Positions 1 to 8,752 of a DNA stretch of 49,230 bases are shown one piece after another; the first letter of the stretch is position 1; each line of letters begins with the position of its first letter. The DNA is taken from assembly GCA_014361015.1 (NCBI GenBank), contig JACIWJ010000007.1:1-49230 (forward strand), in the 5' to 3' direction. Below the pieces are notes generated by a model. That model ran no database searches. It was not told where the DNA came from and was given only the letters and a program-made list of their open reading frames with translations. The position numbers were made by a program, and so were the translations under genes. This DNA comes from Candidatus Bipolaricaulota bacterium (lineage in GTDB: Bacteria > Bipolaricaulota > Bipolaricaulia > Bipolaricaulales > Bipolaricaulaceae).

Positions 1-2
1 AG

Positions 3-1046
3 GCGCACGTGGCCCACGTGCAGCACCGCCTGGCGCGCGTTCTGGCCGGTCCCGAGTCGCGCCCAACCCTTCCTCCGAGCCCCGCGCTGTGCCTCCCCCA
101 CCTCCGCACCCTCGCCCCACACCTAGACCGGAACGGGCTCCGTCTCCTTGCCGCGGGGCTGCGGGAGCGGCTGGCAGGCGATGTCCCCCGCGCCGCCCTG
201 AGTTGGATGTGGGGCGCTCCACCGCCGCCCCCCCTTGAGCGTGCCGGAGGGCTCGACGAGATCGACGCGGGGGATTCCACCACGCTGGGTGCGTTGCGAG
301 ACGCCCTCGCCGCGCCAGGTTGCCCCGTGTGTCGGGCCGAAACCCACGCTGCCCTCCAGTACACGCGCTGGCTCGCACGGGAGATCCGCCTCGCACCGAT
401 CCAGAGCTGGAACAACGCCCTCTGGCTGTGTCCGGAACACGGATGGCGTTTCGCACGAAGCGCTGCGGAAGACGCCCTGGAGCGGCTGGTAACGGAGACC
501 CAACGCTCATGGGCGGGCCGGCTTGCCGAGCTCACCCGCTCGCTCGCCGCGGTCCCCGCCGGCGGGCCCGGATTGCGCTGGCGATTCGTGCGTTTCAGGA
601 TGGGTTCACGAACTACCGCGCGGGGTGAAGCGTTCTGTGCCGCCCTCTCCGAGGCGCTGCGCTCCGGGCGGCGGGCTGCTCAGATCCAGGCACGCCGCAC
701 GTTCCGCCTCGAGCCGTGCCCTCTCTGTCAGGCCGTAGGGACAGCGCGGGAGCGAACGATCGCCCTCATCGCCGCTTCCCTCGGCGATCCTGCAATACGG
801 AAGGCCTACGAGATCGGGGACGGCCTCTGTCTACGCCACCTCCCCGCCGCCGTGGCCCGTGCCAAACGGGATGAACTCCTCATCTTGATCCGCCCCGTAC
901 GGGCCCGGTTGGCAGTCTTGGAGTGGGAACTAGAGGAGTTCCTTCGCAAACAGAGCTGGACCGTGCGTTACGAGGCGATGGGACCGGAGCGCGGGGCGTG
1001 GCAGAAGGCCGCGCAATCCCTCTCCGGGATAGATCCTGCAGCATGA
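3..1046 (+). CDS. Cys-motif repeat protein (DUF6062-like), 5' partial
   Basis: The frame is open to the left edge, so the N-terminus is missing; the GTG at 9 is only the first internal start codon. Three copies of a CPxC ... C-x-x-H module can be recognised. The first retains only its CLPH half near residue 28, the second has CPVC (about 103) with CPEH (about 141), and the third has CPLC (about 236) with CLRH (about 276). Regularly spaced Cys/His sets like these suggest zinc or another metal; the arrangement resembles DUF6062-type proteins, whose function is unknown. There is no signal peptide or membrane segment in the visible part. The stop overlaps the next start as ATGA at 1043, so the two genes are probably translated together. 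Confidence 0.75.
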   Translation, partial: AHVAHVQHRLARVLAGPESRPTLPPSPALCLPHLRTLAPHLDRNGLRLLAAGLRERLAGDVPRAALSWMWGAPPPPPLERAGGLDEIDAGDSTTLGALRDALAAPGCPVCRAETHAALQYTRWLAREIRLAPIQSWNNALWLCPEHGWRFARSAAEDALERLVTETQRSWAGRLAELTRSLAAVPAGGPGLRWRFVRFRMGSRTTARGEAFCAALSEALRSGRRAAQIQARRTFRLEPCPLCQAVGTARERTIALIAASLGDPAIRKAYEIGDGLCLRHLPAAVARAKRDELLILIRPVRARLAVLEWELEEFLRKQSWTVRYEAMGPERGAWQKAAQSLSGIDPAA

Positions 1047-1852
1047 TCTTCACGACTTCCCGCAACGAGATCCGACAGAGCATCGTCCGTAGCGAGCTCC
1101 GGATGAACCTCCTCCGGATCTGCTCCCGCCAGCCACGAACGATCCACGACCTCATCCACGCCCCATCCTATCCCGGAATCGAGACAAACCTGTTCACGAT
1201 CCAGTCCGAGATCGGCGTCACGATCGAGCTTGGCGAGTGCAAGAACCGCGAGCTCCTCGTTCGGGTTGGGCACGTCCCCGACCCGATCGCCCCGGAAGGA
1301 CATACCGAGCTTCTCCGAACGTCCCTTCTTGCGTTCTTGCTCGTTCCAGAGCTGGCCTATGCCGAGCCCGAGGCGTACAGGTTGTACCTGGACGCCTGGT
1401 TCGCGTCGCCCGCCGTGACGGAGGCGTTGGGCACCCAGGCCCCCGAGGTGCAGGCTCTGTTCCTCACTTTTCCCGAGCTCGCCCATCGCCTGTTCTGCGT
1501 GACCCACCCTGGCCGAGAGCGTCGGGCCGAGCTCCCGTACGATCTTGCCGAGAGTGAATGGATCCGGGTATTCAACCTCTACCACATCGCCGACCTCCCT
1601 GTCCGCCCGGCCCGTCTCCCGATTCGCGAGCTGCTGGCAGCCCTGCGCAAACCTCCGCTCGCCTTCGGCGGGGAGCGGCTTCAGGGGAGTCACTGGAAGA
1701 CCGTGGAGGGCCGCCGGATGCGGTCCTTGATCCGCTTGGCACGCATCCTTGGTCGCCCTCCGATCCGCGCCAACCCCTCCCCGTACACGATTTCCGACCT
1801 CGCGGGTCCCGAGCTCGTCGAGCACCGACTCCGTCCCTTCGCGGCCTCCTAG
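1043..1852 (+). CDS. hypothetical protein, coupled to the Cys-motif protein
   Basis: The ATG at 1043 is chosen because it overlaps the upstream TGA (ATGA). The same frame opens earlier, at 923, but that would overlap the upstream gene by more than 120 bases. The product is 269 residues, soluble and rich in Arg and Leu, with no membrane segment, Cys cluster or nucleotide-binding motif that I recognise. The N-terminal 60 residues (from MIFTTSRNEIRQSI) could form a helical, winged-helix-like unit, but this is only an impression. Tight coupling suggests it acts with the Cys-motif protein. Confidence 0.7.
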   Translation: MIFTTSRNEIRQSIVRSELRMNLLRICSRQPRTIHDLIHAPSYPGIETNLFTIQSEIGVTIELGECKNRELLVRVGHVPDPIAPEGHTELLRTSLLAFLLVPELAYAEPEAYRLYLDAWFASPAVTEALGTQAPEVQALFLTFPELAHRLFCVTHPGRERRAELPYDLAESEWIRVFNLYHIADLPVRPARLPIRELLAALRKPPLAFGGERLQGSHWKTVEGRRMRSLIRLARILGRPPIRANPSPYTISDLAGPELVEHRLRPFAAS

Positions 1853-1971
1853 GACCGTCACCACGGCAACCCGGTCTCCCCCAGGCCGGCCCCCGGTGCG
1901 GATCCCCGGCTCACCGGCAACCGCCATGGGTGGTGCAGGATTCCTGATCGGGAACGAATCCGCCCCTTGAC

Positions 1972-2007
1972 GAACCGCACCTCGTACGGCACGGGAGGTC
2001 GCGGTTC
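1972..2007. terminator. stem-loop between convergent genes
   Basis: In the 206-base gap between two convergent genes, the arms GAACCGCACCTC (1972-1983) and GAGGTCGCGGTTC (1995-2007) pair over 12 bp with one bulged C and an 11-base loop. No T-tract follows on either strand, so it may be a weak or bidirectional terminator, or only a structure. A smaller repeat (GGATTC 1938-1943, GAATCC 1956-1961) lies just before it. Nothing else is evident in the gap. Confidence 0.3.
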
Positions 2008-2058
2008 CCCACGTGGCTGAGCACCGGATGCCATCTCCCGCCGGCACAGCGCACGTCC

Positions 2059-3609
2059 TCAGAGCGAGCGGTCCACCGGTACCACCCACAGCTTGGCTAC
2101 CCCATCCCGGGATGCGGAGGCAAGGAGGCTTCCATCCGGGCTGAAGGCGAGCCCGGACACCCAATCCGTGTGCCCCTCCAACACGGCACGCTCCACGCGC
2201 CGGCGGACATCCCACAGCCGGATCGTCCCGTCCCACGACCCCGAGGCGATGGTTGTCCCGTCGGGGCTGATCACCACGCACTCCACACGTTCTGGAGGCC
2301 CGCGAAGGGTGTGAAGGACCTGCCGCGTGGCAGCGTCTCGGATCTCAACGGTCCCGTCGGCCCCCCCCACCGCCTCCCACGTCTCATCCGGGCTGGCAGC
2401 GGATGGAGGAACCCACCGACGGGAGACACCCCCGAGCGGCGAGGAGCCGCCGGGAACGGCCACTGGCGATGGGGCGGCTCCCTTGTCCTGCGGAGTCGCG
2501 ACCAGCCGTCCGGTATGAAGGTCCCACTGGAACCACTTTCCCTCGCGGGTTCGCGCCGCGAGCACGGTTCCCTCGGAATCGAAGCGCACCCGATCGACCC
2601 AGTTCAGGCGCGGGAAGATGCTCCGGACGAAGCTACCCGACCCCAGACGCCACACGCGAACGCTCTGGTCCTCCGACGCCGTGGCGACGAGATCTGCCCG
2701 AGGGTGGCAGGCGACGGCATTCACCCACCCCACATGCCCCCTCAGGGTGCCGACGGCTGCACCGGCAGGCACTGTCCACAGCCTGGCCATCTGATCCGTG
2801 CCTCCAGAGATCAACACCGTGCCGTCGGGACTGAACGTGACCGCAAGCACGGGCGCCGTGTGCCCGCGCAGGGTGCGCAGCGGTCTGCCGGTTAGTGTCT
2901 CCCATAGCCGGACCGTCTTGTCCACCGACGCCGAGGCCACGAGTTCCCCTCCGGGGCTGAACGCAACCGAGAGGACGTGGTCGACGTGCCCGTCCAGGGT
3001 GTGGACGAGCCTCCCGTCCGGCACACTCCACAGGCGGATCTTCTGATCCCACGAGCCCGAAGCGAGGAGGTCTCCGTGGGGATGGAAAGCCACGCACGCC
3101 ACCGACCACGCGTGAGCCTCGACCTCGCGCACCACCTCGCCCGTGGATGCCGCCCATAGCTTGATCTGACCTGGCGAGCCGGCGCCCCCCGAGGCAACGA
3201 ACGCCCCCGTGGGGGACACCGCCACCGACCAGACCGGCCCGGAGGCCCCCACGCCCGTCCACCGCGTCGCGCCGCTCGTCACCTCCCACAGCCGCACGGT
3301 CCCGTCTGCGGACCCTGAGGCTACGCTCTGTCCGTCGGGACCGAACGCAACCGAAGTCACGGCATCGGTGTGGCCTTCCAGCGTGCGAAGGACCTCCCAT
3401 GTGCTCGCGTTGATGAGCTGAACGCTGCTTCCTCCGCGGCCAGCGGCCGCCAGGAACCGGCCATCGGGGGAGAACGCGAGGGCGATCACTTGCCCGATGC
3501 CGAAGGTTCGCACGGGGAGCTCGCGCCTCCTCGACGTTTCAACCTGCGGTGCGCGACGATCCATCTGCTCGCCCGCGTCGGGGACCCGCGGCAGAGAACT
3601 CGCCTCCAT
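2059..3609 (-). CDS. WD40 repeat protein
   Basis: This 516-residue protein is made almost entirely of WD40 repeats. I count about eleven, each running from a GH/V-x-x-V-x-FSPDG start through a [S/A]SGS.D..[IV]RLW end; repeats 8 and 9 (about residues 320-420) are degenerate. Eleven blades suggest two stacked propellers or one closed ring with spare blades. No signal peptide, kinase or NACHT domain is attached, so it is probably a cytoplasmic interaction scaffold of unknown partner. ATG at 3609 is chosen because the repeats begin soon after it; the frame stays open upstream only because it runs antisense to the next gene. The Shine-Dalgarno match is poor, so the start is uncertain by some codons. 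Confidence 0.85.
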   Translation of the reverse strand: MEASSLPRVPDAGEQMDRRAPQVETSRRRELPVRTFGIGQVIALAFSPDGRFLAAAGRGGSSVQLINASTWEVLRTLEGHTDAVTSVAFGPDGQSVASGSADGTVRLWEVTSGATRWTGVGASGPVWSVAVSPTGAFVASGGAGSPGQIKLWAASTGEVVREVEAHAWSVACVAFHPHGDLLASGSWDQKIRLWSVPDGRLVHTLDGHVDHVLSVAFSPGGELVASASVDKTVRLWETLTGRPLRTLRGHTAPVLAVTFSPDGTVLISGGTDQMARLWTVPAGAAVGTLRGHVGWVNAVACHPRADLVATASEDQSVRVWRLGSGSFVRSIFPRLNWVDRVRFDSEGTVLAARTREGKWFQWDLHTGRLVATPQDKGAAPSPVAVPGGSSPLGGVSRRWVPPSAASPDETWEAVGGADGTVEIRDAATRQVLHTLRGPPERVECVVISPDGTTIASGSWDGTIRLWDVRRRVERAVLEGHTDWVSGLAFSPDGSLLASASRDGVAKLWVVPVDRSL

Positions 3610-3708
3610 GGAGGGAGTGTAGATCCCGTTGACCCCTTGCTCCACGCGGCGAACGGGCCGGCCCAGCAGACGAACCGGGGGTAGAATGGGGTCTCCATTG
3701 GAGGGACG

Positions 3709-4443
3709 ATGCAGCGAAGCAGTTTTTGCTACGTAGCCGGCACCCCTGTACTCGAAACGCAGGGCCTCACGAAGCACTACACCCTGGGCCAGGAGACCGT
3801 CCGCGCCCTCGATCGGGTCGACTTCACCGCGGTCCAGGGCGACTTCGCGGTGGTCAACGGGCCGTCGGGGAGCGGGAAGACGACGCTGCTGAACATGCTC
3901 GCGTTGATCGACCGGCCGAGCGAGGGCGAGGTCCTGTTCGAGGGGAGGCCGACCCGCCGCCTCTCGGAAGGGGAGCTCGCCCTCCTCCGCCGGGAGAAGA
4001 TCGGGCTCGTGTTCCAGACGTTCAACTTGATCCCCGTCCTCAGTGTGGCCGAGAACGTGGAGTACCCGCTTCTCCTCACGAAGACCCCGCGGGGCGAGCG
4101 GCGGGGGCGGGTCGCGGCGCGGCTCGAGGAAGTCGGGCTGTCGGGGTTCGAGAAGCGCCGACCGGACGAGCTCTCCGGCGGCCAGCGCCAGCGCGTGGCC
4201 GTGGCCCGGGCGCTCGTGACCGCGCCGCGGATCGTCCTCGCCGACGAGCCGACGGCGAACCTCGACTCGGCCACCGGGAGGCAGATCATGGAGCTCCTCC
4301 AGGGGCTGAACCGGGACCACTGCGTGACGTTCCTCGTCGTGACCCACGACCCGTCGGTCCTCGACTACGCCCAGCGCGTGCTCACGATCCGCGACGGCCG
4401 GATCCAGGGGGAGGAGAAGCGTGGCGCGCCTCGCCCTGCGTAA
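3709..4443 (+). CDS. ABC transporter ATPase, LolD/MacB type
   Basis: This 244-residue ATPase shows Walker A GPSGSGKTTLLN (about residue 51), signature LSGGQRQRVAVARA (about 152), Walker B IVLADEPTANLD and the H-loop VTHD. These features, and the short length without an extra domain, are typical of the LolD/MacB/FtsE class, which drives mechanotransmission rather than substrate import. ATG at 3709 has a good ribosome site (GGAGGG at 3700). The end overlaps the next start by 23 bases. It is the first gene of a four-gene plus-strand operon with two FtsX-type permeases and a LolA-like protein, and probably powers both permeases. Confidence 0.92.
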   Translation: MQRSSFCYVAGTPVLETQGLTKHYTLGQETVRALDRVDFTAVQGDFAVVNGPSGSGKTTLLNMLALIDRPSEGEVLFEGRPTRRLSEGELALLRREKIGLVFQTFNLIPVLSVAENVEYPLLLTKTPRGERRGRVAARLEEVGLSGFEKRRPDELSGGQRQRVAVARALVTAPRIVLADEPTANLDSATGRQIMELLQGLNRDHCVTFLVVTHDPSVLDYAQRVLTIRDGRIQGEEKRGAPRPA

Positions 4444-5629
4444 CCTGTCCCGCAACCGGCGCCGGACGCTCCTCTCGGCGGGGATCGTCGCGCTGGGGTG
4501 CGCGCTGTCCCTCGTCGTCCTCGGGTTCGTGGAGCGGTCGCGCGCCTTGATCCAGGAGACGACCGTCCAACAGTTCGGGAACCTCCAGATCGCGGACCCG
4601 AAGCTTCTGGATGGCAAGGCCGAGGGTTTCGAGTACCTCGTCTCCCCCGCCGTGCGGGCCCAGGTCGAGGGCCTTGTCCGCCCCGAGCGCGGGGTCGTGG
4701 GAACGACAGCCCAGCTCTCGCTCTCCGGGCTCCTCGCCGTGCGGCGGACCACGGCGGTGGTCCGGGCGGTGGGGGTTGTCCCCGAGAACGACGTCTTGGA
4801 CTACAACGACCTCGTCGTCACCGGGCGCGGGCTCCGGGCCGACGACGTGGGGACGGTCCTCGTCGGACAGACCCTCGCCGACGAGCTCGGGCTCCGGCCG
4901 GGGGACTTCGTCAACCTCACCGCAACGACCGTCGCCGGGGCGTTCAACGTGAGCCCGCTCGAGGTGGTGGGGTTGTTCCGGTTCTCCTCCGCGGAGGTCG
5001 AGCGGGCCCAGGTGTTCGTCCCGCTGGCGTTCGCCCAGCTCCTCCTCGCCACGGACGGGGTGGACCGAATCGTGGTCCGCCTCGACCGCCTCGGCCGGAC
5101 GTGGGCCGCCGCCCGCGCGATCGGGGCGCGCCTTGCCGCGGCGCAGCTCCCCCTCGAAGTGCGGACGTGGGACGTCCTGTCCCCGTTCTACCGTGGCCTG
5201 TCCGGGTTCTTCGACCTCCTGTTTGGGTTCCTCGTCGCCGCCGTGTTCATCCTCGTGTTCTTCATCGTGCTCCAGATCCTCACCCTGTCTTTCCTGGAGC
5301 GGACGCGGGAGGTGGGGACGATCCGCGCCCTGGGCACCCGGCGCGGCGAGGTGTTCGGCCTGTTCGTCGAGGAGAGCCTGTGGCTGGGGTTGGCCGGCGG
5401 AGGGATCGGCGTCGTCGCCGGCGTGGGGATCTCGCTCTTGTTCAACGCGGCCGGCATCCCGTGGCAGCCCCCGGGGACGGTCCAGGCGGTCACCCTCGGC
5501 GTGGACTTCACGGCCCCCGTGATCCTGATCCCCTTTGGCGTCAGCGTGATCTCCACGGTGGCCTCGGCGTTCCTCCCCGCGTACCAGGCGACGCGGGTGT
5601 CCGTCGTCGACGCGCTGCGCGCGGTCTAG
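4421..5629 (+). CDS. FtsX/LolC-E-type ABC permease 1
   Basis: The 402-residue product has the MacB/LolC layout: one transmembrane helix near residues 15-37, a large extracytoplasmic domain (about 40-260), then three C-terminal helices (about 264-287, 314-340, 365-392). The FtsX signature LERTREVGTIRALGTRRGEV sits between helices 2 and 3, and the protein ends with the usual VSVVDALRAV. The GTG start at 4421 lies behind GGAGGAGAAGC and within the end of the ATPase gene, implying coupled translation. In this family the permease extracts lipoproteins or other lipidated or hydrophobic cargo from the outer face of the inner membrane. Confidence 0.9.
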   Translation: MARLALRNLSRNRRRTLLSAGIVALGCALSLVVLGFVERSRALIQETTVQQFGNLQIADPKLLDGKAEGFEYLVSPAVRAQVEGLVRPERGVVGTTAQLSLSGLLAVRRTTAVVRAVGVVPENDVLDYNDLVVTGRGLRADDVGTVLVGQTLADELGLRPGDFVNLTATTVAGAFNVSPLEVVGLFRFSSAEVERAQVFVPLAFAQLLLATDGVDRIVVRLDRLGRTWAAARAIGARLAAAQLPLEVRTWDVLSPFYRGLSGFFDLLFGFLVAAVFILVFFIVLQILTLSFLERTREVGTIRALGTRRGEVFGLFVEESLWLGLAGGGIGVVAGVGISLLFNAAGIPWQPPGTVQAVTLGVDFTAPVILIPFGVSVISTVASAFLPAYQATRVSVVDALRAV

Positions 5630-5638
5630 GAGAAAAGG

Positions 5639-6850
5639 ATGACGATCAAGATCGCGGCGAGGAACGTGTTCCGCAATCGGCGCCGTACCCTGATCAGCCT
5701 CCTCGTGATTGGGATCGGCCTCACCATCCTATCGTTCGTCCTCGGGTTCGTGGGCGAGGCGATCACCGCCGCCCAACGATCGCTGGCGATGGAACTGGGA
5801 GCCCTCCAGATCGGGGATCCCCGAGTGCTCGACGGGAAGGCATCGGGGCTCGAGGGGTTGATCGATCCGGAGGTGGCGCAGCGGGCCCTCGCCCTGGTCG
5901 AGGAGCTCCCGAACGTCGCTGGGGTGACAACACAGGTCCGGTTCGCTGGGCTCGTGGGCGACGAACAGGGGAGCACCCTTCTCCTCGCCCGGGGGATCGT
6001 GCCCGAGGACTGCATGGCCAACTACGCGTGCCTGATCGTGGCCGGCCGCGGGCTCGAAGGCTCGGAGGCCCGCGAGATTGTCCTCGGCGAGCGACTGGCC
6101 GAACGGCTTGGGGTCGGTCCGGGAGACCGGGTGAACGTCGCCACGGGGACTGTGTCCGGAACGCTCAACGCGGCCACGGTGACCGTGGTCGGCGTGGTCC
6201 AGTACGGGGAGGCCCAGGTTGAGGAGCGGCTGGGGTTCGTCCCCCTCGGATTCGCACAGCGCCTGCTACGGACGAGTGGCGTGGAACGCATTCTGGTCTG
6301 GTTGGACGACCTTGACCAGGCTTCGGGGTTCGCTGGCCAGCTGACCCGGGCGTTCTCGAGCGCAGGGCTCCCCCTCGCGGTGCGGACGTGGGACGAGCTC
6401 ACGCCGTTCTTCGCCTCGCTCGAGACCTTCTGGAGCGCGTTCTCTGGGTTCACGACCCTCGCCGTGTTCGCCCTCGTGCTCTTCAGCGTGCTCGAGGTGC
6501 TCACGATCTCGTTCCTGGAGCGCACGCGCGAGGTGGGAACCGTGCGCGCCCTCGGCGCGTCGCGGGGGCGGGTGTTCGCGGGGTTCGTCTCCGAAGGGGT
6601 GCTGGTCGGCATCGTCGGCGGCTTGGGCGGGGCGGTCTCCGGGGCGATCGTGGCCGTCCTGTTCAACGCCCTCGGGCTGACGTTCGTCCCGCCGGGCGGG
6701 AACATGCCCCAGCCAATCCGCGTTGCGGTCAGCGCGTCCACCCTCGTCATCCCGTTTCTCGTGGCGCTGGGGGCGACGTTCCTCAGCAGTCTGTACCCGG
6801 CGGCGAAGAACGCCCGCCTCACGGTCGTCGAGGCGTTGCGCAGCCTGTAG
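5639..6850 (+). CDS. FtsX/LolC-E-type ABC permease 2
   Basis: This 403-residue paralogue of the preceding permease begins 9 bases after its stop, behind AGGAGAAAAGG. The N-terminus (RNVFRNRRRTLISLL) and the LERTREVGTVRALGASRGRV motif are nearly the same as in permease 1, and the four-helix topology is conserved, so the pair arose by tandem duplication. With a single ATPase gene, a LolC/LolE-like heterodimer is the simplest reading. The periplasmic domains differ more than the membrane parts, as expected if they divide cargo binding and carrier docking. Confidence 0.9.
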   Translation: MTIKIAARNVFRNRRRTLISLLVIGIGLTILSFVLGFVGEAITAAQRSLAMELGALQIGDPRVLDGKASGLEGLIDPEVAQRALALVEELPNVAGVTTQVRFAGLVGDEQGSTLLLARGIVPEDCMANYACLIVAGRGLEGSEAREIVLGERLAERLGVGPGDRVNVATGTVSGTLNAATVTVVGVVQYGEAQVEERLGFVPLGFAQRLLRTSGVERILVWLDDLDQASGFAGQLTRAFSSAGLPLAVRTWDELTPFFASLETFWSAFSGFTTLAVFALVLFSVLEVLTISFLERTREVGTVRALGASRGRVFAGFVSEGVLVGIVGGLGGAVSGAIVAVLFNALGLTFVPPGGNMPQPIRVAVSASTLVIPFLVALGATFLSSLYPAAKNARLTVVEALRSL

Positions 6851-6861
6851 AGGAGGTTCAG

Positions 6862-7596
6862 ATGCGGACAATCTTGATCACGGGACTCGTGCTGGCCGCG
6901 GTGGGATTGGCCCACGGGCAAGACAGGGAGCTGCTCGTCGCCCTTGACCGGGCGCGGTTCCTCGACTCGCCGGCAACCCAGCTCACGGCGATCGTCCGCT
7001 CGGAGACGGACGGCAAGGTCGAAGAGGCCGAGGTCCTCCTCGCGCTCAAGGAGGTCGAGGGCCAGGACTACGTGCGGATTGAGTTCGTCCGCCCGGAAGA
7101 GCAGGCGGGCCAGGTGTTCCTCGTCACGCCCCAGGGGACCTTCTTCTGGCAGCCAGACCTGTTCTCCCCGATCCGGACGAGCGGGGCCCAGGCCGCGTTT
7201 GGCGACGCGGCGGTGGGGCAGCTCTCGGGAATCCGGTTCGCCGACGACTACGAGATCGCCGAGCGACGGCAGGTCCTCGACAAGGAGGGGAACCCGCTCC
7301 TCGAGCTCGACCTTCGTGCCACGTCGCCGGAGGTCCCGTTCCAGGCCCTCACCGTAACCGTGGACGTCGCATCGGGACAGCCGCGCGAGCTCCAGCTTCG
7401 CGCCGTGACCGGAGTTCTCCTGTACCGGGTGCTCCTCACGGAGTACGCCGAGCTCGACGGGGACATCTACGTTCGCGAGCAGATCGTGGAGAACGCTCTC
7501 GTCGAGGGGAGCCGGACCGTCCTCACGATCGTCGACGTGTCGTTCGAGACGCTGCCCGACGAGGCGTTTGATCCCGCCCGGCTCGGGGAAGGGTAA
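6862..7596 (+). CDS. LolA-like outer-membrane lipoprotein-sorting protein
   Basis: The ATG at 6862 follows AGGAGG by 6 bases, and 11 bases separate it from the permease stop. The protein is 244 residues with a signal peptide (about 1-19, cleaved near AHG-Q) and no lipobox Cys, so it should be a free periplasmic protein. The rest is beta-rich with the pattern of the LolA-like lipoprotein-sorting family: YVRIEFVRPEEQAGQVFLV near residue 70 and a PxGTFFWQPDL segment. Its place after LolCDE-like genes suggests it receives cargo from the permease pair. No outer-membrane LolB-like partner is evident in the window. Confidence 0.8.
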   Translation: MRTILITGLVLAAVGLAHGQDRELLVALDRARFLDSPATQLTAIVRSETDGKVEEAEVLLALKEVEGQDYVRIEFVRPEEQAGQVFLVTPQGTFFWQPDLFSPIRTSGAQAAFGDAAVGQLSGIRFADDYEIAERRQVLDKEGNPLLELDLRATSPEVPFQALTVTVDVASGQPRELQLRAVTGVLLYRVLLTEYAELDGDIYVREQIVENALVEGSRTVLTIVDVSFETLPDEAFDPARLGEG

Positions 7597-7597
7597 G

Positions 7598-7612
7598 CGC
7601 CCCTACGGGGCG
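7598..7612. terminator. short GC hairpin at convergent gene ends
   Basis: CGCCCC (7598-7603) pairs with GGGGCG (7607-7612) around a 3-base loop. It lies immediately after the LolA-like stop and overlaps the stop codon of the convergent NYN gene. It has only 6 bp and no T-tract, so terminator activity is uncertain. Confidence 0.3.
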
Positions 7613-8430
7613 TGGCAGCCCTTGATGATGTAGCCGCCGGACTTCTCGTCCCGCTCGAGATCGAGGATCCCGCGCGCGCCAGCCTCCTCCAGGAGCTGGC
7701 CGAACGAGCTGAACCCGTGGTAGGACTCGCTGAACCCCGGGTTGCGGCGCTTGATCGTTTGCTTGACCATCGACCCCCAGATGTTCTCCCCCTCGCCGCG
7801 CTCCTTGAGGAGGGCCTTGTACGTCTCCACGACGAGGTTCCACGCCTCCTGCTTCTTGGCATCGGCCGGCGAGGCGGCAGACTTCTCATCCCTCTTCGTT
7901 GCCGGTTTCTTCCTCGACGCCTTGGGCTGGGGCTTGGCCGCCGGCCGGGCCGCCCGGACGAGGTCATCGTAGAAGATGAACTCATCGCAGTTGGCGATTA
8001 GGAGATCCGAAGTCGACTTCTTCACGCCGACTCCGATCACGGTGCGGTTGTTCTCGCGGAGCTTGCTCACCAGGGGGGAGAAGTCGGAGTCGCCGCTGAT
8101 GATCACGAACGTGTCCACGTGCGGCTTGGTGTAGCAGAGATCGAGGGCATCGACGACCATCCGGATGTCGGCCGAGTTCTTCCCAGACTGGCTCACGTGG
8201 GGGATCTCGATCAGCTCGAACGACGCTTCGTGCATCGGCGCCTTGAACTCCTTGTAGCGGGCCCAGTCGCAGTACGCCTTCTTCACCACGATGCTGCCCT
8301 TCACGAGCAGCCGCTCCAGCACCTTGCGGATATCGAACGCGGGGTAGTTCGCCTCCCGCACGCCGAGGGCAACGTTCTCGAAATCGCAGAACAACGCCAT
8401 GTTCGCAGTTTCCGCTCCCTGCATTTTCAT
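7603..8430 (-). CDS. NYN-domain RNase-like protein with C-terminal LOTUS/OST-HTH domain
   Basis: Residues about 10-155 form a NYN (PIN-like, DUF88/LabA) domain. FCDFENVALG supplies the first acidic residue, SADIRMVVDALDL the second, and VIISGDSDFSPLVSKLRE the third and fourth, so the metal-dependent nuclease site looks intact. A basic, Pro/Ala/Lys-rich linker (about 160-200) leads to a C-terminal OST-HTH/LOTUS-like domain (about 205-275) of a kind thought to bind RNA. This NYN-LOTUS layout is widespread in bacteria and its cellular role is poorly known. Starts are possible at 8430 or the later ATG before ALFCDF. It lies 100 bases downstream of the sigma-factor operon on the same strand and may be its last gene. 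Confidence 0.88.
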   Translation of the reverse strand: MKMQGAETANMALFCDFENVALGVREANYPAFDIRKVLERLLVKGSIVVKKAYCDWARYKEFKAPMHEASFELIEIPHVSQSGKNSADIRMVVDALDLCYTKPHVDTFVIISGDSDFSPLVSKLRENNRTVIGVGVKKSTSDLLIANCDEFIFYDDLVRAARPAAKPQPKASRKKPATKRDEKSAASPADAKKQEAWNLVVETYKALLKERGEGENIWGSMVKQTIKRRNPGFSESYHGFSSFGQLLEEAGARGILDLERDEKSGGYIIKGCHAP

Positions 8431-8530
8431 AGACTGTTACCATCTACCTGCGCACGTCAGACTGACGTCGCGCAGTCAGATTGTACCCGATGTCGTTCGC
8501 CGCGATCCAGGGCGAGCGGTCGCGTCCCGC

Positions 8531-8752
8531 CTAGCGCTGCCGAAGAAGGTCCAGGAAGCGAAAGGCGGTCCGGTATTCCCCGGCGAGAGCATCGGCCAAC
8601 GCGGCGGGCAGGCCCTGGCGGCGCAGCCGGCGGCGGAACCGGGCCACAGCCCAGCGCCGGACCCAGACGTACCCGATTGCGAACCCGATCAAGGCGGCGA
8701 GGAGGCGGAGCAACGCCCCCGCCGCCCTGATCCCATGCCAGAGGCGATTCAG
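8531..8752 (-). CDS. small single-pass membrane protein
   Basis: The frame encodes a hydrophobic helix (LLRLLAALIGFAIGYVWV) followed by an Arg-rich amphipathic tail that ends in RTAFRFLDLLRQR. The only standard start is TTG at 8713, giving 60 residues. A CTG at 8752 would overlap the upstream stop as CTGA, lies about 5 bases after a strong GGAGGACGA ribosome site, and gives 73 residues with a plausible Trp/His/Arg-containing N-terminus. I therefore place the start at the CTG, with moderate confidence. Function is unknown; it follows an anti-sigma factor gene and a 107-residue acidic protein. Confidence 0.5.
   Translation of the reverse strand: MNRLWHGIRAAGALLRLLAALIGFAIGYVWVRRWAVARFRRRLRRQGLPAALADALAGEYRTAFRFLDLLRQR

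Noticed and set aside
1967-1990. TTGACG hexamer in the convergent gap after the second gene
   Set aside because: No matching -10 at the right distance and no gene downstream on that strand.
3629-3687. TTGACC and TAGAAT before the LolD-like ATPase gene
   Set aside because: The two hexamers are 47 bases apart, too far for one promoter; TAGAAT alone is weak evidence.
3610-4752. Upstream extension of the WD40 frame to 897 residues
   Set aside because: The extra part is antisense to the ABC ATPase and permease genes and shows no WD40 or other motif; the repeats begin after the ATG at 3609.
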